Translations under genes and position numbers: made by a program
Part shown: positions 50,516 through 63,600 of the stretch, piece by piece
Position numbering within the stretch: position 1 is the first letter of the stretch
Layout: every line of letters begins with the position of its first letter
Notes under the pieces: model-generated
What the model was told of the DNA's origin: nothing
The model's input: the letters and a program-made list of their open reading frames with translations, nothing else
The model's database searches: none
Assembly (NCBI RefSeq): GCF_051020955.1
Contig: NW_027476373.1
Location: 186,001-250,000, forward strand
Length of the DNA stretch: 64,000 nucleotides
Reading direction: 5' to 3'
Source of the DNA: Megalopta genalis
Taxonomy: Eukaryota; Arthropoda; Insecta; Hymenoptera; Halictidae

Positions 50516-53500
50516 CATGGATTTGAAGCTAACTCGTTAGTTTTGTACGCTGTTGAAGCTAAATCATGCACATCACATGTATCTGAAGCTAAACCATTTG
50601 CTTCGCATGGATTTTAAGCTAAGCCTTCTACTTCGCATTGATTTCAAGCTAAATCATGTGTTTCGCTTGGATTTCAAGCTAACTCGTTTGTTTCGCATAT
50701 AATTGAAGCTAAATAATGTATCAAAAAAGTATTTGAAGCTAAACCATTTGTTTCGCAAGGATTCGAAGATCAGCCTTCTACTTCGCATTGATAAGAAGCT
50801 AAATCATGTGTTTTGCATGGATTTGAAGCTAACTCGTTCGTTTCGCTTGCATTTGAAGCTAAATCATGCACATCACAAGTATTTGAAGCTGAACCACTTG
50901 TTTCGCATGGATTTGAAGATCAGCCTACTACTTCGCATTGATTTGAAGCTAAATCATGTGTTTCGATTGGATTTCAAGCTAACTCGTTTGTTTCGCATGC
51001 AATTGAAGCTAAATAATGTATCAAACCAGTATTTGAAGCTAAACCATTTCTTTCGCATGGATTCGAAGATCAGCCATCTACCTCGTATTGATTTAAAGCT
51101 AAATCATGTGTTTCGCATCGATTTGAAGCTAACTCGTTTGTATCGCATGCAGTTCAAGCTAAATCATGTATATCACAATTATTTGAAGCTAAACCATTTG
51201 ATTCGCATGGGTTTCAAAAGAAGCCTTCTACTTCGCATTGATTTTAATCTAAATCATCTGTTTCGCATGGATTTAAAGCTATCTCGTTTGTTTCGCATGC
51301 AGTTGAAGATAAATCATGTATATCACAGGTATTTCAAGCTAAACCATTTGATTCGCATGGATTCGAAGATCAGCCTTCTACTTCGCATTGATTTGAAGCT
51401 AAATCATGTGTTTCGCATGGATTTGAAGCTAAATCATGCACATCACAAGTATTTGGAGCTGAACCACTTGTTTCGCATGGATTTGAAGATAAGCCTTCTA
51501 CTTCGCATTGATTTGAAGCTAAATCACGTGTTTCGCATGGATTTGAAGCTAACTCGTTCGTTTCGCTTGCATTTGAAGCTAAATCATGCACATCACAATT
51601 ATTTGAAGCTAAACCATTTGATTCGCATGGATTTCAAAATAAGCCTTCTACTTCGCATTGATTTTAATCTAAATTATCTCTTTCGCATGGATTTAAAGCT
51701 ATCTCATTTGTTTCGCATGCAGTTGAAGATAAATCATGTATATCACAGTTATTTCAAGCTAAACCATTTGATTCGCACGGATTTCACTATAAGCCTTCTA
51801 CTTCGCATTGATTTCAAGCTAAATCATGTGTTTCGCTCGGATTTCAAGCTAACTCGTTTGTTTCGCATGTAATTGAAGCTAAATAATGTATCAAACAAGT
51901 ATTTGAAGCTAAACCATTTGTTTCGCAAGGATTCGAAGATCAGCCTTCTACTTCGCATTGATAAGAATCTAAATCATGTGTTTCGCATGGATTTGAAGCT
52001 AACTCGTTTGTTCCGTTTGCTGTTGAAGCTGAATCAAGTATGTCACAAGTATTTGAAGCTAAACCATTTGTGTCGCATGGATTCGAAGATCAGCCTTCTA
52101 CTTCGCATTCATTTGAAGCTAAATCATCTGTTTCGCATCGATTTGAAGCTGACTCGTTTGTTTCGCCTGCATTTCAAGCTATATCATGTATATCACAAGT
52201 ATTTGAATCTGAACCATTTGATTCCCATGAATAGTACGCTAAACCATGTCTATTGAATGAATTTGAAGCTAAATCATGTGTTTTGAATGGATTTGAAGCT
52301 AACTCGTTTGTTTCGCATGCATTTGAAGCTAAGTCGTGTATATCACATATAATTGAAGCTAAACCATTCGTTTCGCATGGATTTGACGCTAAGCCTTCTG
52401 CTTCGCATTGATTTGATACTAAATCATGTGTTTCGCATGGATTTGAAGATAACTCGTTTGTTTCGCATGGATGTGAAGCGAAATCATGTATATCACAATT
52501 ATTTGAAGCAAAACCTTTTTATTCGCATGGATTTCAAAGTAAACCTTCTACTGCGCATTGATTTCAAGCTAAATCATGTGTTTCGCTTGGATTTCAAGCT
52601 AACTCGTTTGTATCGCATGCAGTTGAAGCTAAATCATGTATATCACAAGTATTTGAAGCTAAACGATTTGATACGCATGGATTTGATGCTATGCCATCTA
52701 CTTCGCTTTTATTTGAAACTGAATGATGTGTTTCTCTTGAATTTGAAGCTAACACGTTCGTTTCACATGCAGTTGAAGCTAAATCATGTATATCACAAGT
52801 ATTTGGAACTGAACCATTTGTTTCGCACGAATATCACGCTAAACCATGTGTTTGGAATGAATTTAAAGCTAAATCATGTGTTTCGCATAGATTTGAAGCC
52901 AACTCGTTTGTTACGCATGCAGTTGAAGCTGAATCATGTATATCCCAAGTATTTGACTCTCAACCATTTGATCCGCATGAATTTCAAAATAAGCCTTCTA
53001 CTTCGCATTGATTTGAAGCTAAATCATGTGTTTCGCTTGGATTTGAAGCTAACTCGATTGTTTCGCATGCAGTTGAAGCTAAATCATGTATAAAACCAGT
53101 ATTTGAAGCTAAACCATTTGTTTCGCATGGATTTGAAGCTAAGCCTTCAAGTTCGTGTTGACTTGATGCTAACTCATGTTTTTCGCTTGGATTTGAAGCT
53201 AACTCGTTTGTTTCGCATGCAGTTGAAGCTAAATCATGTATATCACAAGTATTTGGAGCTGAACCATTTGTTTCGCACGAATATCACGCTAAACCATGTG
53301 TTTGGAATGAATTTAAAGCTAAATCATGTGTTTCGCATAGATTTGAACCCAACTCGTTTGTCACGCATGCAGTTGAAGCTGAATCATGTATATCCCAAGT
53401 ATTTGAAGCTGAACCACTCGTTTCGCATGGATTTGAAGATAAGCCTTCTACTTCGCATTGATTTGAAGCTAAATCATGTGGTTCGCTTGGATTTGAAACT

Positions 53501-54300
53501 AACTAGTTTGTTTCGCAATGCAGTTGAAGCTAAATCATGTATATCACAAATTATTTGATGTTAAACCATTTGATTCGCATGGATTTCAAAATAAGCCTTC
53601 TACTTCGCATTAATTTGAAGCTAAATCATGTGTTTCGCATGGATTTGAAGCTAACTCGTTTGTTTCGCATGCATTTGAAGGTAAATTATGTACATCACAA
53701 GTATTTGAAGCTGAACCACTTGTTTCGCATGGATTTGAAGATAAGCCTTCTACTTCGCATTGATTTGAAGCTACATCATGTGTTTGGCTTGGATTTGAGA
53801 CTAACTAGTTTGTTTCGCAATGCAGTTGAAGCTAAATCATGTATATCACAATTATTTGATGCTAAACCATTTGATTCGCACGGATTTCAAAATAAGACTT
53901 CTACCTCGCATTGATTCGAAGATAAATCACGTGTTTCACACGGATTTGAAGCTAAGCCTTCCACTTCGCATTGATATGGAGCTAAATCATGTGTTTCGCT
54001 TGGATTTGAAACTAACTAGTTTGTCTCGCAATGCAGTTGAAGCTAAATCATGTATATCACAAATTATTTGATGCTAAACCACTTGATTCGCATGGATTTC
54101 AAAATAAGCCTTCTACTTCGCATTGATTTGAAGCTAAATCATGTGTTTCACATGGAAATGAAGCTAACTCGTTTGTTTCGCATTCAATTGAAGCTAAATC
54201 ATGTATCAAACAAGTATTTGAAGCTAAACCATTTGTTTCGCTTGGATTCGAAGATAAGCCTTTTACTCCGCATTGATTTGAACCTAAATCATGTGTTTCG
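50516..54300. repeat. 3.8-4.0-kb HOR, copy B (3,785 bp)
   Basis: Collinear with copy A, apart from net losses of whole monomers. One is a 240-bp (8-monomer) loss between the landmarks at 51873 and 52353 (47848 and 48568 in copy A). Otherwise differences are point changes, such as GTTCGCTTGG at 53481. Confidence 0.88.
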
Positions 54301-57300
54301 CATGGATTTGAAGCTAACTCGTTAGTTTTGTACGCTGTTGAAGCTAAATCATGCACATCACATGTATCTGAAGCTAAACCATTTGCTTCGCATGGATTTT
54401 AAGCTAAGCCTTCTACTTCGCATTGATTTCAAGCTAAATCATGTGTTTCGCTTGGATTTCAAGCTAACTCGTTTGTTTCGCATATAATTGAAGCTAAATA
54501 ATGTATCAAAAAAGTATTTGAAGCTAAACCATTTGTTTCGCAAGGATTCGAAGATCAGCCTTCTACTTCGCATTGATAAGAAGCTAAATCATGTGTTTTG
54601 CATGGATTTGAAGCTAACTCGTTCGTTTCGCTTGCATTTGAAGCTAAATCATGCACATCACAAGTATTTGAAGCTGAACCACTTGTTTCGCATGGATTTG
54701 AAGATCAGCCTACTACTTCGCATTGATTTGAAGCTAAATCATGTGTTTCGATTCGATTTGAAACTAAGTAGTTTGTTTCGCAAAGCAGTTGAAGCTAAAT
54801 CATGTAAATCACAATTATTTTAAGCTAAACCATTTGATTCGCATGGATTTAAAAATACGCCTTCTACTTCGCATTGATTTGAAGCGAAATCATGTGTTTC
54901 GCTTGGATTTCAAGCTAACTCGTTTGTTTCGCATGCAATTGAAGCTAAATAATGTATCAAACCAGTATTTGAAGCTAAACCATTTGTTTCGCATGGATTC
55001 GAAGATCAGCCATCTACCTCGTATTGATTTAAAGCTAAATCATGTGTTTCGCATCGATTTGAAGCTAACTCGTTTGTATCGCATGCAGTTCAAGCTAAAT
55101 CATGTATATCACAATTATTTGAAGCTAAACCATTTGATTCGCATGGGTTTCAAAAGAAGCCTTCTACTTCGCATTGATTTTAATCTAAATCATCTGTTTC
55201 GCATGGATTTAAAGCTATCTCGTTTGTTTCGCTTGCATTTGAAGCTAAATCATGCACATCACAATTATTTGAAGCTAAACCATTTGATTCGCATGGATTT
55301 CAAAATAAGCCTTCTACTTCGCATTGATTTTAATCTAAATTATCTCTTTCGCATGGATTTAAAGCTATCTCGTTTGTTTCGCATGCAGTTGAAGATAAAT
55401 CATGTATATCACAGTTATTTCAAGCTAAACCATTTGATTCGCACGGATTTCACTATAAGCCTTCTACTTCGCATTGATTTCAAGCTAAATCATGTGTTTC
55501 GCTCGGATTTCAAGCTAACTCGTTTGTTTCGCATGTAATTGAAGCTAAATAATGTATCAAACAAGTATTTGAAGCTAAACCATTTGTTTCGCAAGGATTC
55601 GAAGATCAGCCTTCTACTTCGCATTGATAAGAATCTAAATCATGTGTTTTGCATGGATTTGAAGCTAACCCGTTCGTTTCGCTTGCATTTGAAGCTAAAT
55701 CATGCATATCACAAGTATTTGAAGCTGAACCACTTGTTTCGCATGGATTTGAAGATCAGCCTACTACTTCGCATTGATTTGAAGCTAAATCATGTGTTTC
55801 GATTGGATTTGAAACTAAGACGTTTGATTCGCACGGATTTGAAGCTAAGCCTTCTACTTCGCATTGATTTGATGCTAAGTCATGTGTTTCGCATGGATTT
55901 GAAGCTAACTCGTTTGTTCCGTTTGCTGTTGAAGCTGAATCAAGTATGTCACAAGTATTTGAAGCTAAACCATTTGTGTCGCATGGATTCGAAGATCAGC
56001 CTTCTACTTCGCATTCATTTGAAGCTAAATCATCTGTTTCGCATCGATTTGAAGCTGACTCGTTTGTTTCGCCTGCATTTCAAGCTATATCATGTATATC
56101 ACAAGTATTTGAATCTGAACCATTTGATTCCCATGAATAGTACGCTAAACCATGTCTATTGAATGAATTTGAAGCTAAATCATGTGTTTTGAATGGATTT
56201 GAAGCTAACTCGTTTGTTTCGCATGCATTTGAAGCTAAGTCGTGTATATCACATATAATTGAAACTAAACCATTCGTTTCGCATGGATTTGACGCTAAGC
56301 CTTCTGCTTCGCATTGATTTGATACTAAATCATGTGTTTCGCATGGATTTGAAGATAACTCGTTTGTTTCGCATGGATGTGAAGCGAAATCATGTATATC
56401 ACAATTATTTGAAGCAAAACCTTTTTATTCGCATGGATTTCAAAGTAAACCTTCTACTGCGCATTGATTTCAAGCTAAATCATGTGTTTCGCTTGGATTT
56501 CAAGCTAACTCGTTTGTATCGCATGCAGTTGATGCTAAATCATGTATATCACAAGTATTTGAAGCTAAACGATTTGATACGCATGGATTTGATGCTATGC
56601 CATCTACTTCGCTTTTATTTGAAACTGAATGATGTGTTTCTCTTGAATTTGAAGCTAACACGTTCGTTTCACATGCAGTTGAAGCTAAATCATGTATATC
56701 ACAAGTATTTGGAACTGAACCATTTGTTTCGCACGAATATCACGCTAAACCATGTGTTTGGAATGAATTTAAAGCTAAATCATGTGTTTCGCATAGATTT
56801 GAAGCCAACTCGTTTGTTACGCATGCAGTTGAAGCTGAATCATGTATATCCCAAGTATTTGAAGCTCAACCATTTGATCCGCATGAATTTCAAAATAAGC
56901 CTTCTACTTCGCATTGATTTGAAGCTAAATCATGTGTTTCGCTTGGATTTGAAGCTAACTCGATTGTTTCGCATGCAGTTGAAGCTAAATCATGTATAAA
57001 ACCAGTATTTGAAGCTAAACCATTTGTTTCGCATGGATTTGAAGCTAAGCCTTCAAGTTCGTGTTGACTTGATGCTAACTCATGTTTTTTCGCTTGGATT
57101 TGAAGCTAACTCGTTTGTTTCGCATGCAGTTGAAGCTAAATCATGTATATCACAAGTATTTGGAGCTGAACCATTTGTTTCGCACGAATATCACGCTAAA
57201 CCATGTGTTTGGAATGAATTTAAAGCTAAATCATGTGTTTCGCATAGATTTGAACCCAACTCGTTTGTTACGCATGCAGTTGAAGCTGAATCATGTATAT

Positions 57301-58207
57301 CCCAAGTATTTGAAGCTGAACCACTCGTTTCGCATGGATTTGAAGATAAGCCTTCTACTTCGCATTGATTTGAAGCTAAATCATGTGTTTCGCTTGGATT
57401 TGAAACTAACTAGTTTGTTTCGCAATGCAGTTGAAGCTAAATCATGTATATCACAAATTATTTGATGTTAAACCATTTGATTCGCATGGATTTCAAAATA
57501 AGCCTTCTACTTCGCATTAATTTGAAGCTAAATCATGTGTTTCGCATGGATTTGAAGCTAACTCGTTTGTTTCGCATGCATTTGAAGGTAAATTATGTAC
57601 ATCACAAGTATTTGAAGCTGAACCACTTGTTTCGCATGGATTTGAAGATAAGCCTTCTACTTCGCATTGATTTGAAGCTACATCATGTGTTTGGCTTGGA
57701 TTTGAGACTAACTAGTTTGTTTCGCAATGCAGTTGAAGCTAAATCATGTATATCACAATTATTTGATGCTAAACCATTTGATTCGCACGGATTTCAAAAT
57801 AAGACTTCTACCTCGCATTGATTCGAAGATAGATCACGTGTTTCACACGGATTTGAAGCTAAGCCTTCCACTTCGCATTGATTTGGAGCTAAATCATGTG
57901 TTTCGCTTGGATTTGAAACTAACTAGTTTGTTTCGCAATGCAGTTGAAGCTAAATCATGTATATCACAAATTATTTGATGCTAAACCACTTGATTCGCAT
58001 GGATTTCAAAATAAGCCTTCTACTTCGCATTGATTTGAAGCTAAATCATGTGTTTCAAATGGAAATGAAGCTAACTCGTTTGTTTCGCAATCAATTGAAG
58101 CTAAATCATGTATCAAACAAGTATTTGAAGCTAAACCATTTGTTTCGCTTGGATTCGAAGATAAGCCTTTTACTCCGCATTGATTTGAACCTAAATCATG
58201 TGTTTCG
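54301..58207. repeat. 3.8-4.0-kb HOR, copy C (3,907 bp)
   Basis: Collinear with copies A and B. It lacks 270 bp (nine monomers) near 55215 relative to copy A, but keeps the 240 bp missing from B. An extra T in a T6 run at 57085-57090 shifts one frame and accounts for the odd base in the spacing. Confidence 0.88.
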
Positions 58208-58944
58208 CATGGATTTGAAGCTAACTCGTTAGTTTTGTACGCTGTTGAAGCTAAATCATGCACATCACATGTATCTGAAGCTAAACCATTTGCTTCGCAT
58301 GGATTTTAAGCTAAGCCTTCTACTTCGCATTGATTTCAAGCTAAATCATGTGTTTCGCTTGGATTTCAAGCTAACTCGTTTGTTTCGCATGTAATTGAAG
58401 CTAAATAATGTATCAAAAAAGTATTTGAAGTTAAACCATTTGTTTCGCAAGGATTCGAAGATCAGCCTTCTACTTCGCATTGATAAGAATCTAAATCATG
58501 TGTTTTGCATGGATTTGAAGCTAACTCGTTCGTTTCGCTTGCATTTGAAGCTAAATCATGCACATCACAAGTATTTGAAGCTGAACCACTTGTTTCGCAT
58601 GGATTTGAAGATCAGCCTACTACTTCGCATTGATTTGAAGCTAAATCATGTGTTTCGATTGGATTTGAAACTAAGTAGTTTGTTTCGCAAAGCAGTTGAA
58701 GCTAAATCATGTAAATCACAATTATTTTAAGCTAAACCATTTGATTCGCATGGATTTAAAAATACGCCTTCTACTTCGCATTGATTTGAAGCGAAATCAT
58801 GTGTTTCGCTTGGATTTCAAGCTAACTCGTTTGTTTCGCATGCAATTGAAGCTAAATAATGTATCAAACCAGTATTTGAAGCTGAACCATTTGTTTCGCA
58901 TGGATTCGAAGATCAGCCATCTACCTCGTATTGATTTAAAGCTA

Positions 58945-59814
58945 AATCATGTGTTTCGCATCGATTTGAAGCTAACTCGTTTGTATCGCATGCAGTTCAA
59001 GCTAAATCATGTATATCACAATTATTTGAAGCTAAACCATTTGATTCGCATGGGTTTCAAAAGAAGCCTTCTACTTCGCATTGATTTTAATCTAAATCAT
59101 CTGTTTCGCATGGATTTAAAGCTATCTCGTTTGTTTCGCATGCAGTTGAAGATAAATCATGTATATCACAGGTATTTCAAGCTAAACCATTTGATTCGCA
59201 TGGATTCGAAGATCAGCCTTCTACTTCGCATTGATTTGAAGCTAAATCATGTGTTTCGCATGGATTTGAAGCTAAATCATGCACATCACAAGTATTTGAA
59301 GCTGAACCACTTGTTTCGCATGGATTTGAAGATAAGCCTTCTACTTCGCATTGATTTGAAGCTAAATCATGTGTTTCGCATGGATTTGAAGCTAACTCGT
59401 TCGTTTCGCTTGCATTTGAAGCTAAATCATGCACATCACAATTATTTGAAGCTAAACCATTTGATTCGCATGGATTTCAAAATAAGCCTTCTACTTCGCA
59501 TTGATTTTAATCTAAATTATCTCTTTCGCATGGATTTAAAGCTATCTCGTTTGTTTCGCATGCAGTTGAAGATAAATCATGTATATCACAGTTATTTCAA
59601 GCTAAACCATTTGATTCGCACGGATTTCACTATAAGCCTTCTACTTCGCATTGATTTCAAGCTAAATCATGTGTTTCGCTCGGATTTCAAGCTAACTCGT
59701 TTGTTTCGCATGTAATTGAAGCTAAATAATGTATCAAACAAGTATTTGAAGCTAAACCATTTGTTTCGCAAGGATTCGAAGATCAGCCTTCTACTTCGCA
59801 TTGATAAGAATCTA
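58945..59814. repeat. 870-bp local tandem duplication in copy D, first copy
   Basis: Twenty-nine monomers long. GTGTTTCGCATCGATTTGAA at 58951 recurs at 59821, and 59213-59434 matches 60083-60304. The exact multiple of 30 points to unequal exchange or replication slippage in monomer register. Confidence 0.85.
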
Positions 59815-60684
59815 AATCATGTGTTTCGCATCGATTTGAAGCTAACTCGTTTGTATCGCATGCAGTTCAAGCTAAATCATGTATATCACAATTATTTGAA
59901 GCTAAACCATTTGATTCGCATGGGTTTCAAAAGAAGCCTTCTACTTCGCATTGATTTTATTCTAAATCATCTGTTTCGCATGGATTTAAAGCTATCTCGT
60001 TTGTTTCGCATGCAGTTGAAGATAAATCATGTATATCACAGGTATTTCAAGCTAAACCATTTGATTCGCATGGATTCGAAGATCAGCCTTCTACTTCGCA
60101 TTGATTTGAAGCTAAATCATGTGTTTCGCATGGATTTGAAGCTAAATCATGCACATCACAAGTATTAGAAGCTGAACCACTTGTTTCGCATGGATTTGAA
60201 GATAAGCCTTCTACTTCGCATTGATTTGAAGCTAAATCATGTGTTTCGCATGGATTTGAAGCTAACTCGTTCGTTTCGCTTGCATTTGAAGCTAAATCAT
60301 GCACATCACAATTATTTGAAGCTAAACCATTTGATTCGCATGGATTTCAAAATAAGCCTTCTACTTCGCATTGATTTTAATCTAAATTATCTCTTTCGCA
60401 TGGATTTAAAGCTATCTCGTTTGTTTCGCATGCAGTTGAAGATAAATCATGTATATCACAGTTATTTCAAGCTAAACCATTTGATTCGCACGGATTTCAC
60501 TATAAGCCTTCTACTTCGCATTGATTTCAAGCTAAATCATGTGTTTCGCTCGGATTTCAAGCTAACTCGTTTGTTTCGCATGCAATTGAAGCTAAATAAT
60601 GTATCAAACAAGTATTTGAAGCTAAACCATTTGTTTCGCATGGATTCGAAGATCAGCCATCTACCTCGTATTGATTTAAAGCTA
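59815..60684. repeat. 870-bp local tandem duplication in copy D, second copy
   Basis: Matches 58945-59814 up to about 60640, where GCATGGATTCG replaces GCAAGGATTCG. Further, less regular duplications follow from 60690 to 62700, including segments resembling 47280-47760. I could not resolve each one by eye. Confidence 0.8.
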
Positions 60685-63600
60685 AATCATGTGTTTCGCA
60701 TCGATTTGAAGCTAACACGTTTGTATCGCATGCAGTTGAAGCTAAATCATGTATATCACAATTATTTGAAGCTAAACCATTTGATTCGCATGGATTTCAA
60801 AAGAAGCCTTCTACCTCTCCATTGATTTTAATCTAAATCATCTGTTTCGCATGGATTTAAAGCTATCTCGTTTGTTTCGCATGTAGTTGAAGATAAATCA
60901 TGTATATCACAGGTATTTCAAGCTAAACCATTTGATTGGCATGGATTTCACGATAAGCCTTCTACTTCGCATTGATTTGAAGCTAAATCATGTGTTTCGC
61001 ATGGATTTGAAGCTAACTCGTTCGTTTCCCTTGCATTTGAAGCTAAATCATGCACATCACAATTATTTGAAGCTAAACCATTTGATTCGCATGGATTTCA
61101 AAATAAGCCTTCTACTTCGCATTGATTTTAATCTAAATCATCTGTTTCGCATGGATTTAAATCTATCTCGTTTGTTTCGCTTGCATTTGAAGCTAAATCA
61201 TGCACATCACAAGTATTTGAAGCTGAACCACTTGTGTCGCATGGATTTGAAGATAAGCCTTCTACTTCGCATTGATTTGAAGCTAAATCATGTGTTTCGC
61301 TTGGATTTGAAACTAACTAGTTTGTTTCGCAAAGCAGTTGAAGCTAAATCATGTATATGACAATTATGTGAAGCTAAACCATTTGATTCGCATGGATTTC
61401 AAAATAAGCCTTCTATTTCGCATTGATTTGAAGCGAAATCATGTGTTTCGCTTGGATTTCAAGCTAACTCGTTTGTTTCGCATGCAGTTGAAGCTAAATC
61501 ATGTATGTCACAAGTATTTGAAGCTGAACCATTTGTTTCGCACGAATATCAGGCTAAACCATGTGTTTGGAATGAATTTGAAGCTAAATCATGTGTTTCG
61601 CATAGATTTGAAGCTAACTCATTTGTTACGCATGCAGTTGAACCTGAATCATGTATATCCCAATTATTTGAAACTCAACAATTTGATTCGCATGGATTTG
61701 AAGATAAGCCTTCAACTTCGCATTGATTTTAATCTAAATCATGTGTTTCGCATGGATTTGAAGCTAACTCGTTCATTTCGCATGCAGTTGAAGATAAATC
61801 ATGTATATCACAGGTATTTGAAGCTAAACCATTTGTTTCGCATGGATTCGAAGATAAGCCTTCTAAATCGCAATGCTTTCAAGCTAAATTATATGTTTCG
61901 CATAGATTTGAAGCTAACTCGCTAGTTTTGCATGCTGTTGAAGCTTATTCATGTATATCACAAGTATTTGAAGCTAAACCATTTGATTCGCATGGATTTC
62001 AAAATAAGCCTTCTACTTCGCATTGATTTTAATCTAAATCATCTGTTTCGGATGGATTTAAAGCTATCTCGTTTTTTTCGCATGCAGTTGAAGATAAATC
62101 ATGTATATCACAGGTATTTGAAGCTAAACCATTTGTTTCGCATGGATTCGAAGATAAGCCTTCTAAATCGCATTGATTTCAAGCTAAACCATTTGATTCG
62201 CACGGATTTCACTATAAGCCTTCTACTTCGCATTGATTTCAAGCTAAATCATGTGTTTCGCTCGGATTTCAAGCTAACTCGTTTTTTTCGCATGTAATTG
62301 AAGCTAAATAATGTATCAAACAAGTATTTGAAGCTAAACCATTTGTTTCGCAAGGATTCGAAGATCAGCCTTCTACTTCGCATTGATAAGAAGCTAAATC
62401 ATGTGTTTCGCATGGATTTGAAGCTAACTCGTTCGTTTCGCTTGCATTTGAAGCTAAATCATGCACATCACAAGTATTTGAAGCTGAACCACTTGTTTCG
62501 CATGGATTTGAAGATAAGCCTTCTACTTCGCATTGATTTGAAGCTAAATCATGTGTTTCGCTTGGATTTCAAGCTAACTCGTTTGTTTCGCATGCAATTG
62601 AAGCTAAATCATGTATATCACAATTATTTGAAGCTAAACCATTTGATTCGCATGGATTTCAAAATAAGCCTTCTACTTCGCATTGATTTTAATCTAAATT
62701 ATCTGTTTCGGATGGATTTAATGCTATCTCGAATTTTCTCCCATGCAGTTGAAGATAAATCATGTATATCACAGGTATTTGAAGCTAAACCATTTGTTTC
62801 GCATGGATTCGAAGATAAGCCTTCTACTTCGCATTCATTTGAAGCTAAATCATCTGTTTCGCATCGATTTGAAGCTGACTCGTTTGTTTCGCCTGCATTT
62901 CAAGCTATATCATGTATATCACAAGTATTTGAATCTGAACCATTTGATTCCCATGAATAGTACGCTAAACCATGTCTATTGAATGAATTTGAAGCTAAAT
63001 CATGTGTTTTGAATGGATTTGAAGCTAACTCGTTTGTTTCGCATGCATTTGAAGCTAAGTCGTGTATATCACATATAATTGAAACTAAACCATTCGTTTC
63101 GCATGGATTTGACGCTAAGCCTTCTGCTTCGCATTGATTTGATACTAAATCATGTGTTTCGCATGGATTTGAAGATAACTCGTTTGTTTCGCATGGATGT
63201 GAAGCGAAATCATGTATATCACAATTATTTGAAGCAAAACCTTTTTATTCGCATGGATTTCAAAGTAAACCTTCTACTGCGCATTGATTTCAAGCTAAAT
63301 CATGTGTTTCGCTTGGATTTCAAGCTAACTCGTTTGTATCGCATGCAGTTGATGCTAAATCATGTATATCACAAGTATTTGAAGCTAAACGATTTGATAC
63401 GCATGGATTTGATGCTATGCCATCTACTTCGCTTTTATTTGAAACTGAATGATGTGTTTCTCTTGAATTTGAAGCTAACACGTTCGTTTCACATGCAGTT
63501 GAAGCTAAATCATGTATATCACAAGTATTTGGAACTGAACCATTTGTTTCGCACGAATATCACGCTAAACCATGTGTTTGGAATGAATTTAAAGCTAAAT

